DNA from: Aegilops tauschii subsp. strangulata
Taxonomy: Eukaryota; Streptophyta; Magnoliopsida; Poales; Poaceae
Length of the DNA: 64,000 bases
Reading direction: 5' to 3'
Assembly: GCF_002575655.3 (NCBI RefSeq)
Contig: NC_053039.3
Span: forward strand, 48,485,290-48,549,289
Position 1 is the stretch's first letter; each line of letters starts with the position of its first letter. The position numbers were made by a program, and so were the translations under genes. Shown here in pieces: positions 11,046-23,675 of the stretch. Below the pieces are notes generated by a model, which was not told where the DNA came from, made no database searches, and saw only the letters and a list, made by a program, of their open reading frames with translations.

Positions 11046-14000
11046 TGTGACGCCCCGAGACCGACGCTCTAGACGACTTCCATATTTTTCGTTATCGTTG
11101 TGTGTTTTATTTGTTTGTTGCATTCATCATCGCATCATCCGCATTGCCTCGGCACTCTTTGTCGTCATTGTTTTTTAAAACTTGCATCCGCTAGTAGTTG
11201 CCGCTCCTTCCGTGTCTCAGTTGACCTTCTCTCAGATCAACCAGACCGCTCTCTTCTCTCTCTTTTCTGAGCTCATCAAATCCCTTGTTCTTTGTTTTAC
11301 CTCATGTCTAAACCGCAGTCTCTCCGTACAATACTCAAACCCCTCGCGTGCGTGTCCGAAACTTCTCCGAACCCGACCCGGGCAGTCATGACCGTTGGAT
11401 TCAGATCATCCCCAAAAATCTATAAAACATCTCCGTTTTCTTAATTGGACGCTCTAGCCTACTTATTCTCGACCGCCCGATTACGATCGGACGGACCAAA
11501 TATACCCTAACCTAAATTCATCTGCTATATATTAGTCTAACCCGAGACCAGATCCCTAATTTCTAGGGATCATCCTCGCCGCCGCCACCCGTGTCCATTC
11601 CCTCCTCCTTCCTCGGGATCTCACCCACCTACCTCGATCGTTTTCCCCAATGGCCAACCAGCGCCCGAGCCAACTGCCCATCGCCACCGCAGCCTCCGAC
11701 CACCTCCGTCAGGCCAGACCACGCCTCCCATTATTTCTCCTTCCTCCATCTGTTTTTCTCCCTCACGCAGTTCTCTCCCTCTCTCTGAACCTTCACAGGA
11801 GCCATGGCCGAAGCTTCAACCGCTGCCCGTCTCGTCTCCATCCGAAGCCGCCCTGGCCTCAGATCCGTTGGGTCCCGGCCATCCCCGTCGTTGCCGGACC
11901 TCCTCAGCTCGCCGGAGCCCCAAGACACGCGCCAAGTCCCTGCCGCTGCCAGCTGCTTCCCCTGCAACGAGAAGAGCCGCCGCCGCCTCGACCTCCTCCT
12001 CGTCGGAGTCCCGCACAAGCCGCCGCTGCGAGTCGTCCTCAACACCTTGCCCGCCTCCGGTCGCTCAGCCGGTGAGCCCAGTCGCCGGTGAAGCCCCGCA
12101 GGTCGCCGTGTGCCCCTGCTCCTCCTTCTCTTTTCCCCTCTTCCTCCCTGACCCTTTCTCGCGCCCGTGTCCTGCAGGAGCGCGTCGCGTAGCCGCCGCC
12201 CGAATCCACCGCCTGCCGCCGTCCCAGACCTCCCCTGCTTCGCCTTGGTTCGCTGTGGCTCCGCCATCCCGCCAAGTCCCGCGCCGCCAAGCCCGACCTC
12301 GCCTCTGCTTCGTCCTGTTCGAGGGAACGAGCGAGCGATGCCGCTCCCCCCCCCCCGTGTTGACTCGGTCCAGCCGTCCAGCGCCAGCCTGCGCGAGCCC
12401 TCCTCTCCTCGCCTTCTCTATGGGCCGCCAGCTCCTTCGGCCTCACCTCACGGCCCAGATCCGCCAGCCCAAGCCGGCCTGTTGGCCCAATGTGAGCAGC
12501 CGCCTCCTGTGCATAGTTGGCCCAGTCAGATTCGGCCCGCTTATGTTTTTTTCAGCGCTGCGAATCTGTTCATTATCCAGAAAAACTGCATGTTTACAGT
12601 TTGCACCCTCATGTTCATGCATGTAATAACTAATTAACCATGCATCGGATTAAAATAATTTAAATATGTAAAATGCTTAGAATTTAATCTAGTTTCATAA
12701 TATGCTACTTTCATCCATGTTAAAAATGTTTAAAATTGCTGTTTGTTTAAATTTGTATAAATGCCATGTTAAAATGATTTATTTCATAACTAAATAACCG
12801 TAGCTCCAAATTTATTAAACTTTATATGTAAATGGGGTGGAAAAATGCATAGATTAACATGGTGCACTTCATTTTGCTATTTAACAACATTAAAATTGTG
12901 TTTAGGGCAGAACAGTACCAAATCTAAAATATGGACATGAGGATTTTTCGGAATTGTTGTTTGTTGTTCCGGCCTCATTTAAACTTGCCTAAATAGTTAG
13001 TTTACTTATGCTTCACCTCTTGCCATGTTAATCAACATTTAATATTGTTGGGTACTTAACCGAGAGAGAACTAAATAATTGATGTGGTGTTTCGTCATTG
13101 TGCAACTCGTTGCTTATTGAGCTCCACTTAATTTGTAGTATTGTTTGTGCACTTTGCCATGCCATGCCTCATTAAACTGGACATGCATCATACTTGATTG
13201 TGCATCATGTCATGTTTATGATTGTGTGTTTACTATGTTGTTTGTTTCTTTTCGGGTTGCTTCTCTCGTTAGCTTCGGTTTCGTTCCGGAGTTGTGAGGA
13301 TTCGTTCGACTACGTCCGTTTGTCTTCTTCATGGACTCGTTTTTCTTCCTTGCGGGATCTCAGGCAAGATGACCATACCCTCGATATCACTTCTATCTTT
13401 GCTTTGCTAGTTGTTCGCTCTGTCGCTATGCTTGCGCTAGCTACCACTTGTTTATCAAGCCTCCCAAATTGCCATGATAGCATCTAACCTTTTTCACCCT
13501 TCCTAGCAAACCGTTGTTTGGCTATGTTACCGCTTTTGCTCAGCCGCTCTTATAGCGTTGTTAGTTGCAGGTGAAGTTGAAGATTGCTCCATGTTGGAAC
13601 ATGTTTATCTGGCATATCACAGTATCTTTTATTTTAATTAATGCATCTATATACTTGGTAAAGGGTGGAACGCTCGGCCTTATGCCTGGTGTTTTGTTCC
13701 ACCCTTGCCGCCCTAGTTTCCGTCATACCGGTGTTATGTTCCTTGATTTTGCGTCCCTTACGCGGTTGGGTGATTTATGGGACCCCCTTGACAGTTTGCT
13801 TTGAATAAAACTCCTCCAGCAAGGCCCAACCTTGGTTTTACCATTTGCCTACCTAAGCCTTTTTCCCTTGGGTTTCCGGAGCCCGAGGGTCATCTTTTTA
13901 ACCCCCCCCCCCCCCCCCCCCCGGGCCAGTGCTGCTTCGAGTGTTGGTCCGAAACGAGTAGACTGCAGGGCCACCTCGAGGAAACTTGAGGGCTGGTTTT

Positions 14001-14998
14001 ACTCGTAGGATGTCTCATCCGGTGTGCCCTGAGAACGAGATATGTGCAGCTCCTATCGGGATTTGTCGGCACATCGGGCGGCTTTGCTGGTCTTGTTTTA
14101 CCATTGCCGAAATGTCTTGTAATCGGGATTCCGAGACTGATCGGGTCTTCCCGGGAGAAGAATATCCTTCGTTGACCGTGAGAGCTTATAGTGGGCTAAG
14201 TTGGGACACCCCTGCAGGGTATTATCTTTCGAAAGCCGTGCCCGCGGTCATGTGGCAGATGGGAATTTGTTAATGTCCGGTTGTAGAGAACTTGACACTC
14301 GACTTAATTAAAACGCATCAACCGCGTGTGTAGTCGTGATGGTCCCTTTTCGGCGGAGTCCGGGAAGAGAACACAGCTTTTGGGTTATGTTTGACGTAAG
14401 TAGGAGTTCATGATCACTTCTTGATCATTACTAGTTGACGACCGTTCCGTTGCTTCTCTTCTCGCTCTTATTTGCGTATGTTAGCCACCATATATGCTTA
14501 GTGCTTGCTGCAGCTCCACCTCCCTACCTTCTCCTACCCATAAGCTTAAATAGTCTTGATCTCGCGGGTGCGAGATTGCTGAGTCCTCGTGACTCACCAG
14601 ATACTTCCAAACAGTTGCAGGTGCCGATGATACCGGTGCAGATGACGCAACCGAGCTCAAGTGGGAGTTCGACGAGGAACTTGGTCGTTACTATGTTTCG
14701 TTTCCCGATGGTCAGTAGTGGAGCCCAGTTGGGTCGATCGGGGATCTAGCAGTTGGGTTATCTTCTTTTCTTTTGGCTTTGACCGTAGTCGGTCTATGTG
14801 TGTACTCTGAATGATGTATAAATTTTATTTACGTATTGTGTGAAGTGGCGATTGTAAGCCAACTCTCTTTATCCCATTCTTGTTCATTACATGGGATTGT
14901 GTGAAGATGACCCTTCTTGCGACAATACCTACAATGCGGTTATGCCTCTAAGTCGTGCCTCGACACGTAGGAGATATAGCCGCATCGTGGGTGTTACA
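11046..14998 (+). repeat. 5' LTR of the LARD element
   Basis: It is 3953 bp long. A TATA box (TATAAAA, 11421-11427) lies about 375 bp in, so the transcript would begin with about 3.5 kb of LTR sequence. The 11580-12530 part is GC-rich and carries several overlapping frames that are also present in the other LTR and match nothing I know. A C21 run lies at 13902-13922. Confidence 0.93.
11421..11427 (+). promoter_or_regulatory. TATA box of the LARD 5' LTR
   Basis: The sequence is TATAAAA in the context AATCTATAAAACATC, conserved in the 3' LTR at 18952-18958. Confidence 0.6.
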
Positions 14999-17900
14999 AG
15001 TTGGTAATCAGAGCCATCCCCGACTTAGGAGCCCCCTGCTTGATCGAATCGCTGGCGTTGTTGAGTCTAGAACAAAAATTGTTTTGAGTCTTAGGATTAT
15101 ATATATCAGAGAGTATGATTGTTTTTACTCCTCAGACCCTTCGTCGCTCTGGTGAGGTCTCCTGACGTAGAAGTTTTAACTCTTCTCTCCTCAAATTTCA
15201 CTAAAAAAATTTAGGATCACGTGGGTATCTTGGAATCGTTCCGATGGTTTTGTGACGAGAACATTGTTCTTGGTGCCTCCTGACATTTAGGGGTTGTGGC
15301 AGTGTCCCGGGGAGTTGAGCTCCGAGGTGTTGTCGTCACAATTTTATCGTTGCAGTTCTGGAATACCTGAGTTTTGCCGACATCGAAAATCTCTTTTATG
15401 CAGTTGTTGGTGAGATCACCTCGACACCAGCCAGTACTGGGGTGGGAGTTCGGGAGTATTGCCATAACTCGTATAACGGATGCTTTTCGAAGGTTGAGGT
15501 AAATGATTTCCGAAGGTTTCTTGGTTATGTGTTGACGGATGGATACAGCTGGATCTAGGGATTGTTAGTTTGGGTGAGATATATTGTGTCCCCTGTATCC
15601 CCAACACCAGATTGCATAACCAGAAAGTTTCGGGAGTTTATAAGTGGGAATTCAAGTAGCTCCTAGATTATCTTTCCAACAGACACATGATACGATATGG
15701 GATCTATCATATGTTTGTTTCCGGCTTATTCTGCAAGCCAAATCCTTTGTTTTGTTTTATTTGTGGTATTCGAGTTGCTTCGAAGTCAAATGTTGAATCC
15801 ATACCTTTCCTAAATGGTGTTCTCATATTGCTATGTGAATACTAATCCTTCTTGATCATCGAGGTTGTCATCTCAATTCTATTTCCAACCGAGGCGTTTC
15901 TCTTCGAGATGATCCCATCATTTTGACCATCCGCAAGATCAATTCTCAGCCTTATCAACAGTGTTCGTTTCATCCGTTCCCCTTTATTTTTCTCACCCTC
16001 CCACCCTTTTCTTCAAGGACTCAGATTTCTTAATCAAGTATCCTTTTTATTGATGCGAAGTCTCTTCATTCTTTTCTTTCAATGTTCTTATCTGGTGATT
16101 TCCCATGAAGATACTAACGGAGCTTCAAGTTTATCATTCTTCATTCTCGTATTCTTTTCCGGTGGATTCAATTGAAGCTTTCAGTGTTGATTATAGCCCT
16201 TTCCTCCTTTCAAATGCTTTCTCATGCCGGTATATCCCCGCTTGCTATTCAATTGTTCCGGAGTGCTGAAGATATCTCTGAAGATTCGTGTTTCCACTCC
16301 GCATCAATTCTAACTATTTTGAGGTTGTTACCTCATTCAAGCCATTTAATTCAACCGGTGCAATCTCCTTTTCAAGTAATCATTTCAACGGTGTATTTTT
16401 TTGAGTGGGCCTTAACCCACAGGTCTTTTCCCAGGATCTTACCTGACTCTTCTAATTCTTTCTGGAGTTTTTCTCAAATTCTTTTCAAAGTTTGACATAA
16501 GAATGGGTTATCATCAGTCATATGTCTTTCTCCAAGATCTTTCAAATTCTTTTCGTCGTTGGTTCAACCTTTCCAATTTTCATTACGGAGTGCCTCAACA
16601 ATTCATGGTGGCGTTTCTCATCGTCATTCTCAACATTTGAAGACCGAAGAAGAGTTTCTCTTAAATCTTGCTCCATTCTCTTCAAGATTCATGGTTCTAG
16701 CTTGATCCCATCCTCTCATAATTGTTTTCGATTGTGAGAATTCTTTTCACCCATCCGGAGCATTTCAGGAGTCTTTTCCGTTTGATTCTCCGGAGCCCAT
16801 CATCTCAAAATTATTCATTCAAGCTTTCAGCTATCGTTCTCCAAATCATACCGGTGCATCATTCAAATATTACCTAAACAGCTCGGGATCTCTGCGTTCA
16901 CTTGTATCTAAATTCTCTCAAGCATCTTCGTTCATTTTCCAATTCTTCCCGGTGTTTCTTTATCTTCTCTTCATTCATTTTCAATTCTTACGGTGGTTCG
17001 TTCGAGAGTTCTCTTCCTTCGTTATCATATAGATTCATTCGTTCTTTCCAATCCTACCGGTGGTTCGTTGAAGACCTTGCCAAGTTTGCGCCATATCTAT
17101 CTTAATCCTTTCTACGAGTATAAGTAGTATGCCAAATCCATTGCTTGTCATCAATTTAATTGGTGAAGGATGAGCATAATGTAATTCTTATTCTTGTTTC
17201 ATCGAGTAAATTCAATTCCTTATTCCGGAGATTCATCAAAATTCTTGATCTCATTTGTTCATTTTTCTTTCCGGAGCTCCAAGTTATTTCAATTATATCA
17301 TTTCAAAGCTTCATCTAATCATTGCAAGGCTTCTCCCGGAGTTCTTTCCAACTTTCCCTTTCGTTTGATCATTCTTTTATTATCGGAGTTCTTCATGGAG
17401 GATCAACATGGTGGCTCATCAAGGATTCCTTTCATTCTTCAATTGTTTTTCAAGAATTCTCTCGAAGTTATGATCCGCCAAGCTATACTAAAAAATAAAC
17501 ATGGTGTTCAACACACGTTTGTTTTGGGGAGTTCAAGTATTCTTCATCTTGCATTCCGAAGTGCAATTCTTCCTACCTTATCTTGTGAGATGGTAATACA
17601 TCATTCTTGACAATTTCTTTTCGTGCTTCATGATTCACATGTTGTCAAGAATGAGGTATTTTAAATCCATTAATCTCTTCGTTTGAGTTATCTTGTGTCA
17701 TATTCTGCTTAAAGCATTTCCTAAGGAATGTTACTATTGTGGTGCTTATCAATGATCCAAGTTATCTCTTTATCATCTTGGTGGAAGAAGTTTTTCATCT
17801 CTTTGGTGTTCTCAATCAAATTAATTGATACCACTAGTGGCTGGTTATAACCTCAAATGTTGGATGTTTTCCATAAGCCCACAACAAGCGTCTTTTCGTT

Positions 17901-18576
17901 GCTGATTTTCCAACAACTCTGTCCAATCCTTCTTCGTAAGGATGTTCTCAAATTCATTTCTAGTAGAAGATGTTCTTCTTCTTCGTTTTTTTCACTCCAT
18001 TATTCATTCCGGAGGCTTTCTGATATTGCTCTCTTCGAACCATCATCTTTTCATATCAAGATCATGTTTTCTTTTCCTTTCTGGCCCAATTAACAGGAGT
18101 GTCGTGTCCTCCATTCAAGTTCTCTCATCTTAACAAGTTTTGCCTCTCTTTTCAATCGGAGCGCTATCTGAAATCCTTCTTACCACTGGTGCCATTCTTT
18201 TTATAGTTCCGGAGGCAGTGTGTTGTTGATTTCAACAAGCATCATCCAATCAAGTTAATGTTAATTCCTTCCATTTTTAGTTGGAGTGCTGTTCGAAATA
18301 TTTCATTCTTATCCCCTCTATATCTTGTTTTAACCGGAGTGGTTTCATTGGCTATCTTGTCATTCTCGCTGTATTCCTTGTTCCTCTTGTCCAACGGACT
18401 GTTTGCAGTCTCGTTCATCTCCGTTGTCTTCTTTCTTTCAAGTTTTGAACCTCTCAAGGTTCGTTGGTTTCACTCATTTGTCAAAGAAGCAACTTAGTCT
18501 TACCTCTTCCTCTTTCGCTTCTCTCCGGTGCCATCCTTAGATCTCGGGATGAGATCTCTTGTAAGTGGAGGAGTGT
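14999..18576 (+). other. LARD internal domain, non-coding, pyrimidine-rich
   Basis: A primer-binding site, TTGGTAATCAGAGCC (15001-15015), is close to the complement of initiator tRNA-Met. A purine tract AAGTGGAGGAGTGT (18563-18576) abuts the 3' LTR. Between them the plus strand is rich in TTC/CTT and is punctuated by CCGGAG or CCGGTG motifs. No frame is long enough or conserved enough to call a gene; the longest is 138 codons, at 17194-17610, and looks like low-complexity sequence. Confidence 0.8.
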
Positions 18577-21500
18577 TGTGACGCCCCGAGACCGACGCTC
18601 TAGACAGCTTCCATATTTTTCGTTATCGTTGTGTGTTTTATTTGTTTGTTGCATTCATCATCGCATCATCCGCATTGCCTCGGCACTCGTTGTCGTCATT
18701 GTTTTTTAAAACTTGCATCCGCTAGTAGTTGCCGCTCCTTCCGTGTCTCGGTTGACCTTCTCTCAGATCAACCAGACCGCTCTCTTCTCTCTCTTTTCTG
18801 AGCTCATCAAATCCCTTGTTCTTCGTTTTCCCTCATGTCTAAACCGGAGTCTCTCTGTACAATACTCAAACCCCTCGCGTGCGTGTCCGAAACTTCTCCG
18901 AACCCGACCCGGGAAGTCATGGCCATTGGATTCGGATCATCCCCAAACATCTATAAAACATCTCCGTTTTCTTAATTGGACGCTCTAGCCTACTTATTCT
19001 CGACCGCCCGATTACGATCGGACGGACCAAATATCCCCTAACCTAAATTCATCTGCTATATATTAGTCTAACCCGAGACCAGATCCCTAATTTCTAGGGA
19101 TCATCCTCGCCGCCGCCACCCGTGTCCATTCCCTCCTCCTTCCTCGGGATCTCACCCACCTACCTCGATAGTTTTCCCCAATGGCCAACCAGCGCCTGAG
19201 CCAACTGCCCATCGCCACCGCAGCCTCCGACCACCTCTGTCAGGCCAGACCACGCCTCCCCTTATTTCTCCTTCCTCCATCTGTTTTTCTCCCTCACGCA
19301 GTTCTCTCCCTCTCTCTGAACCTTCACAGGAGCCATGGCCGAAGCTTCAACCGCTGCCCGTCTCGTCTCCATCCGAAGCCGCCCTGGCCTCGGATCCGTT
19401 GGGTCCCGGCCATCCCCGTCGTTGCCGGACCTCCTCAGCTCGCCGGAGCCCCAAGACACGTGCCAAGTCCCTGCCGCTGCCATCTGCTTCCCCTGCAACG
19501 AGAAGAGCCGCCGCCGCCTCGACCTCCTCCTCGTCGGAGTCCCGCACAAGCCGCCGCTGCGAGTCGTCCTCAACGCCTTGCCCGTCTCCGGTCGCTCAGC
19601 CGGCGAGCCCAGTTGCCGGTGAAGCCCCACAGGTCGCCGTGTGCCCCTGCTCCTCCTTCTCTTTTCCCCTCTTCCTCCCTGACCCTTTCTCGCACCCGTG
19701 TCCTGCAGGAGTGCGTTGCGTAGCCGCCGCCCGAATCCACCGCCTGCCGCCATCCCGTACCTACCCTGCTTCGCCTTGGTTCGCCGTGGCTCCGCCGTCC
19801 CGCCAAGTCCCGCGCCGCCAAGCCCGACCTCGCCTCTGCTTCGCCCTGTTCAAGGGAACGAGCGAGCGATGCCACTCCCCCCCCCCCCGTGTTGACTCGG
19901 TCCAGCCGTTCAGCGCCAGCCTGCGCGAGCCCTCCTCTGCCTTGCCTTCTCTGTGGGCCGCCAGCTCCTTCGGCCTCACCTCGCGGCCCAGATACGCCAG
20001 CTCAAGCCGGCCTGTTGGCCCAATGTGAGCAGCCGCCTCCTGTGCATAGTTGGCCCAGTCAGATTCGGCCCGCTTATGTTTTTTTCAGCGCTGCGAATCT
20101 GTTCATTATCCAGAAAAACTGCATGTTTATAGTTTGCACTCTCATGTTCATGCATGTAATAACTAATTAACCATGCATCGGATTAAAATAATTTAAATAT
20201 GTAAAATGCTTAGAATTTCATCTAGTTTCATAATATGCTACTTTCATCCATGTTAAAAATGTTTAAATTTGCTGTTTGTTTAAATTTGTATAAATGCCAT
20301 GTTAAAATGATTTATTTCATAACTAAATAACCGTAGCTCCAAATTTATTAAACTTTATATGTAAATGGGGTGAAAAAATGCATAGATTAACATGGTGCAC
20401 TTCATTTTGCTATTTAACAACATTAAAATTGTGTTTAGGGAAGAACAGTACCAAATCTAAAATATGGGAATGAGGATTTTCCGGAATTGTTGTTTGTTGT
20501 TCCGGCCTTATTTAAACTCGCCTAAATAGTTAGTTTACTTATGATTCACCTCTTGCCATGTTAATCAACATTTAATATTGTTGGGTACATAACCGAGAGA
20601 GAACTAAATAATTGATGTGGTGTTTCGTCAATATGCAACTCGTTGCTTATTGAGCTCCACTTAATTTGTAGTATTGTTTGTGCACTTTGCCATGCCATGC
20701 ATCATTAAACCGGACATGCATCATACTTGATTGTGCATCATGTCATGTTTATGATTGTGTGTTTACTATGTTGTTTGTTTGTTTCCGGGTTGCTTCTCTC
20801 GTTAGCTTCGGTTTCGTTCCGGAGTTGTGAGGATTCGTTCGACTACGTCCGTTTGTCTTCTTCATGGGCTCGTTCTTCTTCCTTGCAGGATCTCAGGCAA
20901 GATGACCATACCCTCGATATCACTTCTATCTTTGCTTTGCTAGTTGTTCGCTCTGTCGCTATGCTTGCGCTACCTACCACTTGTTTATCAAGCCTCCCAA
21001 ATTGCCATGATAGCCTCTAACCTTTTTCACCCTTCCTAGCAAACTGTTGTTTGGCTATGTTACCGCTTTTGCTCAGCCGCTCTTATAGCGTTGTTAGTTG
21101 CAGGTGAAGTTGAAGATTGCTCCATGTTGGAACATGTTTATCTGGGATATCACAATATCTTTTATTTTAATTAATGCATCTATATACTTGGTAAAGGGTG
21201 GAAGGCTCGGCCTTATGCCTGGTGTTTTGTTCCACTCTTGCCGCCCTAGTTTCCGTCATACCGGTGTTATGTTCCTTGATTTTGCGTCCCTTACGCGGTT
21301 GGGTGATTTATGGGACCCCCTTGACAGTTCGCTTTGAATAAAACTCCTCCAGCAAGGCCCAACCTTGGTTTTACCATTTGCCTACCTAAGCCTTTTTCCC
21401 TTGGGTTTCCGGAGCCCGAGGGTCATCTTTTTAACCCCCCCGGGCCAGTGCTGCTTCGAGTGTTGGTCCGAAACGAGTAGACTGTGGGGCTACCTCGGGG

Positions 21501-22518
21501 AAACTTGAGGGCTGGTTTTACTCGTAGGATGTCTCATCCGGTGTGCCCTGAGAACGAGATATGCGCAGCTCCTATCGGGATTTGTCGGCACATCGGGCCG
21601 CTTTGCTGGACTTGTTTTACCATTGTCGAAATGTCTTGTAATCGGGATTCCGAGACTGATCGGGTCTTCCCGGGAGAAGGAATATCCTTCGTTGACCGTG
21701 AGAGCTTATAATGGGCTAAGTTGGGACACCCCTGCAGGGTATTATCTTTCGAAAGCCGTGCCCGCGGTTATGTGGCAGATGGGAATTTGTTAATGTCCGG
21801 TTGTAGAGAACTTGACACTCGACTTAATTAAAACGCATCAACCGCGTGTGTAGCCGTGATGGTCCCTTTTCGGCGGAGTCCGGGAAGAGAACACGGCTTT
21901 TGGGTTATGTTTGACGTAAGTAGGAGTTCAGGATCACTTCTTGATCATTACTAGTTGACGACCGTTCCGTTGCTTCTCTTCTCGCTCTTATTTGCGTATG
22001 TTAGCCACCATATATGCTTAGTGCTTGCTGCAGCTCCACCTCCCTACCTTCTCCTACCCATAAGCTTAAATAGTCTTGATCTCGTGGGTGCGAGATTGCT
22101 GAGTCCTCGTGACTCACCAGATACTTCCAAACAGTTGCAGGTGCCGATGATACCGGTGCAGATGACGCAACCGAGCTCAAGTGGGAGTTCGACGAGGAAC
22201 TTGGTCGTTACTATGTTTCGTTTCCTGATGATCAGTAGTGGAGCCCAGTTGGGACGATCGGGGATCTAGCAGTTGGGTTATCTTCTTTTCTTTTGGCTTT
22301 GACCGTAGTCGGTCTATGTGTGTACTCTGAATGATGTATAAATTTTATTTATGTATTGTGTGAAGTGGCGATTGTAAGCCAACTCTCTTTATCCCATTCT
22401 TGTTCATTACATGGGATTGTGTGAAGATGACCCTTCTTGCGACAAAACCTACAATGCGGTTATGCCTCTAAGTCGTGCCTCGACATGTGGGAGATATAGC
22501 CGCATCGTGGGTGTTACA
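18577..22518 (+). repeat. 3' LTR of the LARD element
   Basis: It is 3942 bp long, matching 11046-14998 along its length. The C21 run of the 5' copy is only C7 here (21435-21441). It is followed by the second CTACA. Confidence 0.93.
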
Positions 22519-22623
22519 CTACATGTCAGCTCTGGACCCACGTCCACGCGGTCCCACGTGTAAGCTCCGGACCCACAACCACTAACGCCGGCGGACAGAA
22601 TGGACTCAAATATGGCCGTTTGG

Positions 22624-22732
22624 CCTCGTCATAGTAGCTGTGCATGGACTAGGGGCAAAGCTGAGCACAATTCGCATCTGAGGGCAAAACTGAGCAAATG
22701 AACACCACTGAGGGCAAAAGGATAATTAACCC
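22624..22732 (-). repeat. Right terminal region of the MULE
   Basis: Read inward on the minus strand it starts GGGTTAATTATCCTTTTGCC and contains two spaced TTTGCCCTCAG blocks, as expected for a MULE terminal inverted repeat. The partner end is not visible. The boundary is placed at the outermost GGG. Confidence 0.6.
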
Positions 22733-22967
22733 ATCTCTTAATATACGAAAAATTTGCACATCAAGTTTACTAAAACGACTTGTATAACTGAAACTCAAAA
22801 GTGCTCGTGCTTAAAATATGTACATCCAGTGGGAATAGATGCTTGATTTTGTTTCCTTAGAAGCTTTCCTATTCATTTTAAAGCATGTAGGCTTTAATTG
22901 TTGCCCCACCTCCCCCAGGTGCTAAATATTGGTTGATCAAAGATTTATAATAAAAGAATTCCATATA
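22733..22967. other. Flank between MULE and Helitron; nothing recognised
   Basis: This is AT-rich unique-looking sequence without a supported gene. Position 22967 is the A of the Helitron insertion dinucleotide. Confidence 0.6.
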
Positions 22968-22982
22968 TCTCTACTATTAAAT
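22968..22982 (+). other. Helitron 5' terminus
   Basis: The sequence is TCTCTACTATTAAAT, the TC-type start common to grass Helitrons. Confidence 0.75.
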
Positions 22983-23174
22983 GGGAGTATGTTGTCATTT
23001 CGTTGGGTGGTGAGTGGTGAGTTAGAAAGGAGGACAAAGATGGAGGAGGAGCGGCGCTGGATGGTGAGGAGTGGTGATGTTTAGAGAAGAGAAGGGGCAC
23101 TAGGTGGTGAGATATCTCGGTGGGGTTTGGGTGCTGTTGCTACTGCTTTTATTTTCTGAACGAGATGTTGCGGC

Positions 23175-23628
23175 TGAGGGAGTCCTCGGACAGCTGGACT
23201 ATATCCTTTGGCCGGACTGTTGGACTATGAAGATACAAGATTGAAGACTTCGTCCCATGTCCGGATGGGACTCTCCTTGGCGTGGAAGGCAAGCTTGGCA
23301 ATACGGATATGTAGATCTCCTCCTTGTAACCGACTCTGTGTAACCCTAGCCCCCTCCGGTGTCTATATAAACCGGAGGGTTTAGTTCGTAGGACAACAAC
23401 AATCATACCATAGGCTAGATTCTAGGGTTTAGCCTCTACGATCTCGTGGTAGATCAACTCTTGCAATACTCATATCATCAAGATCAATCAAGCAGGAAGT
23501 AGGGTATTACCTCCATCGAGAGGGCCTGAACCTGGGTAAACATTGTGTCCCCCGGCTCCTGTTACCATCCGCCTTAGACGCACAGTTCGGGACCCCCTAC
23601 CCGAGATCCGCCGGTTTTGACACCGACA
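23175..23628 (+). repeat. 5' LTR of the Fatima-like element
   Basis: It is 454 bp long. TATA box TATATAA is at 23364-23370. Compared with the 3' LTR, 15 bp are lost between two GTCCT repeats near its start. The stretch right after it, TTGGTGCTTTCATTGAGAG, is in primer-binding-site position; the primer tRNA was not identified. Confidence 0.93.
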
Positions 23629-23675
23629 TTGGTGCTTTCATTGAGAGTTCCACTGTGCCATCATCATAAGGCTGG

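Larger units (their letters stand above)
11046..22518 (+). mobile_element. LARD-type non-autonomous LTR retrotransposon (Sukkula-like), complete
   Basis: The element has two LTRs of 3953 and 3942 bp, an internal domain of 3578 bp, and a perfect 5-bp target duplication CTACA (11041-11045 and 22519-22523). LTR ends are TGTGACGCCC and GTGTTACA. A primer-binding site follows the 5' LTR and a purine tract precedes the 3' LTR, so the parts needed in cis are present. The internal domain has no gag or pol. Long LTRs plus a 3.5 kb coding-free interior match the LARD group described in Triticeae (Sukkula); the exact family is a guess. In the first 500 bp I count about 13 LTR differences, roughly 2.5 percent. 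Confidence 0.9.
7441..22732 (-). mobile_element. Mutator-like (MULE) DNA transposon, split by a LARD insertion
   Basis: The element is defined by the MULE transposase (7583-10533) and a right terminal region at 22519-22732 ending in GGGTTAATTATCC (read inward on the minus strand). An LTR element sits between 11046 and 22518. I could not find the matching left terminal repeat, nor a copy of the candidate 9-bp target duplication ATCTCTTAA (22733-22741), between 5700 and 7583. The left end was either lost or lies beyond the copia insertion outside the window. The start given is only where the tandem repeats stop. Confidence 0.75.

Noticed and set aside
11731..12267. 178-codon minus-strand frame, repeated at 19262-19753
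   Set aside because: It is present twice only because it lies in the LTRs of one element. The composition is low-complexity Arg/Gly-rich with no known domain.
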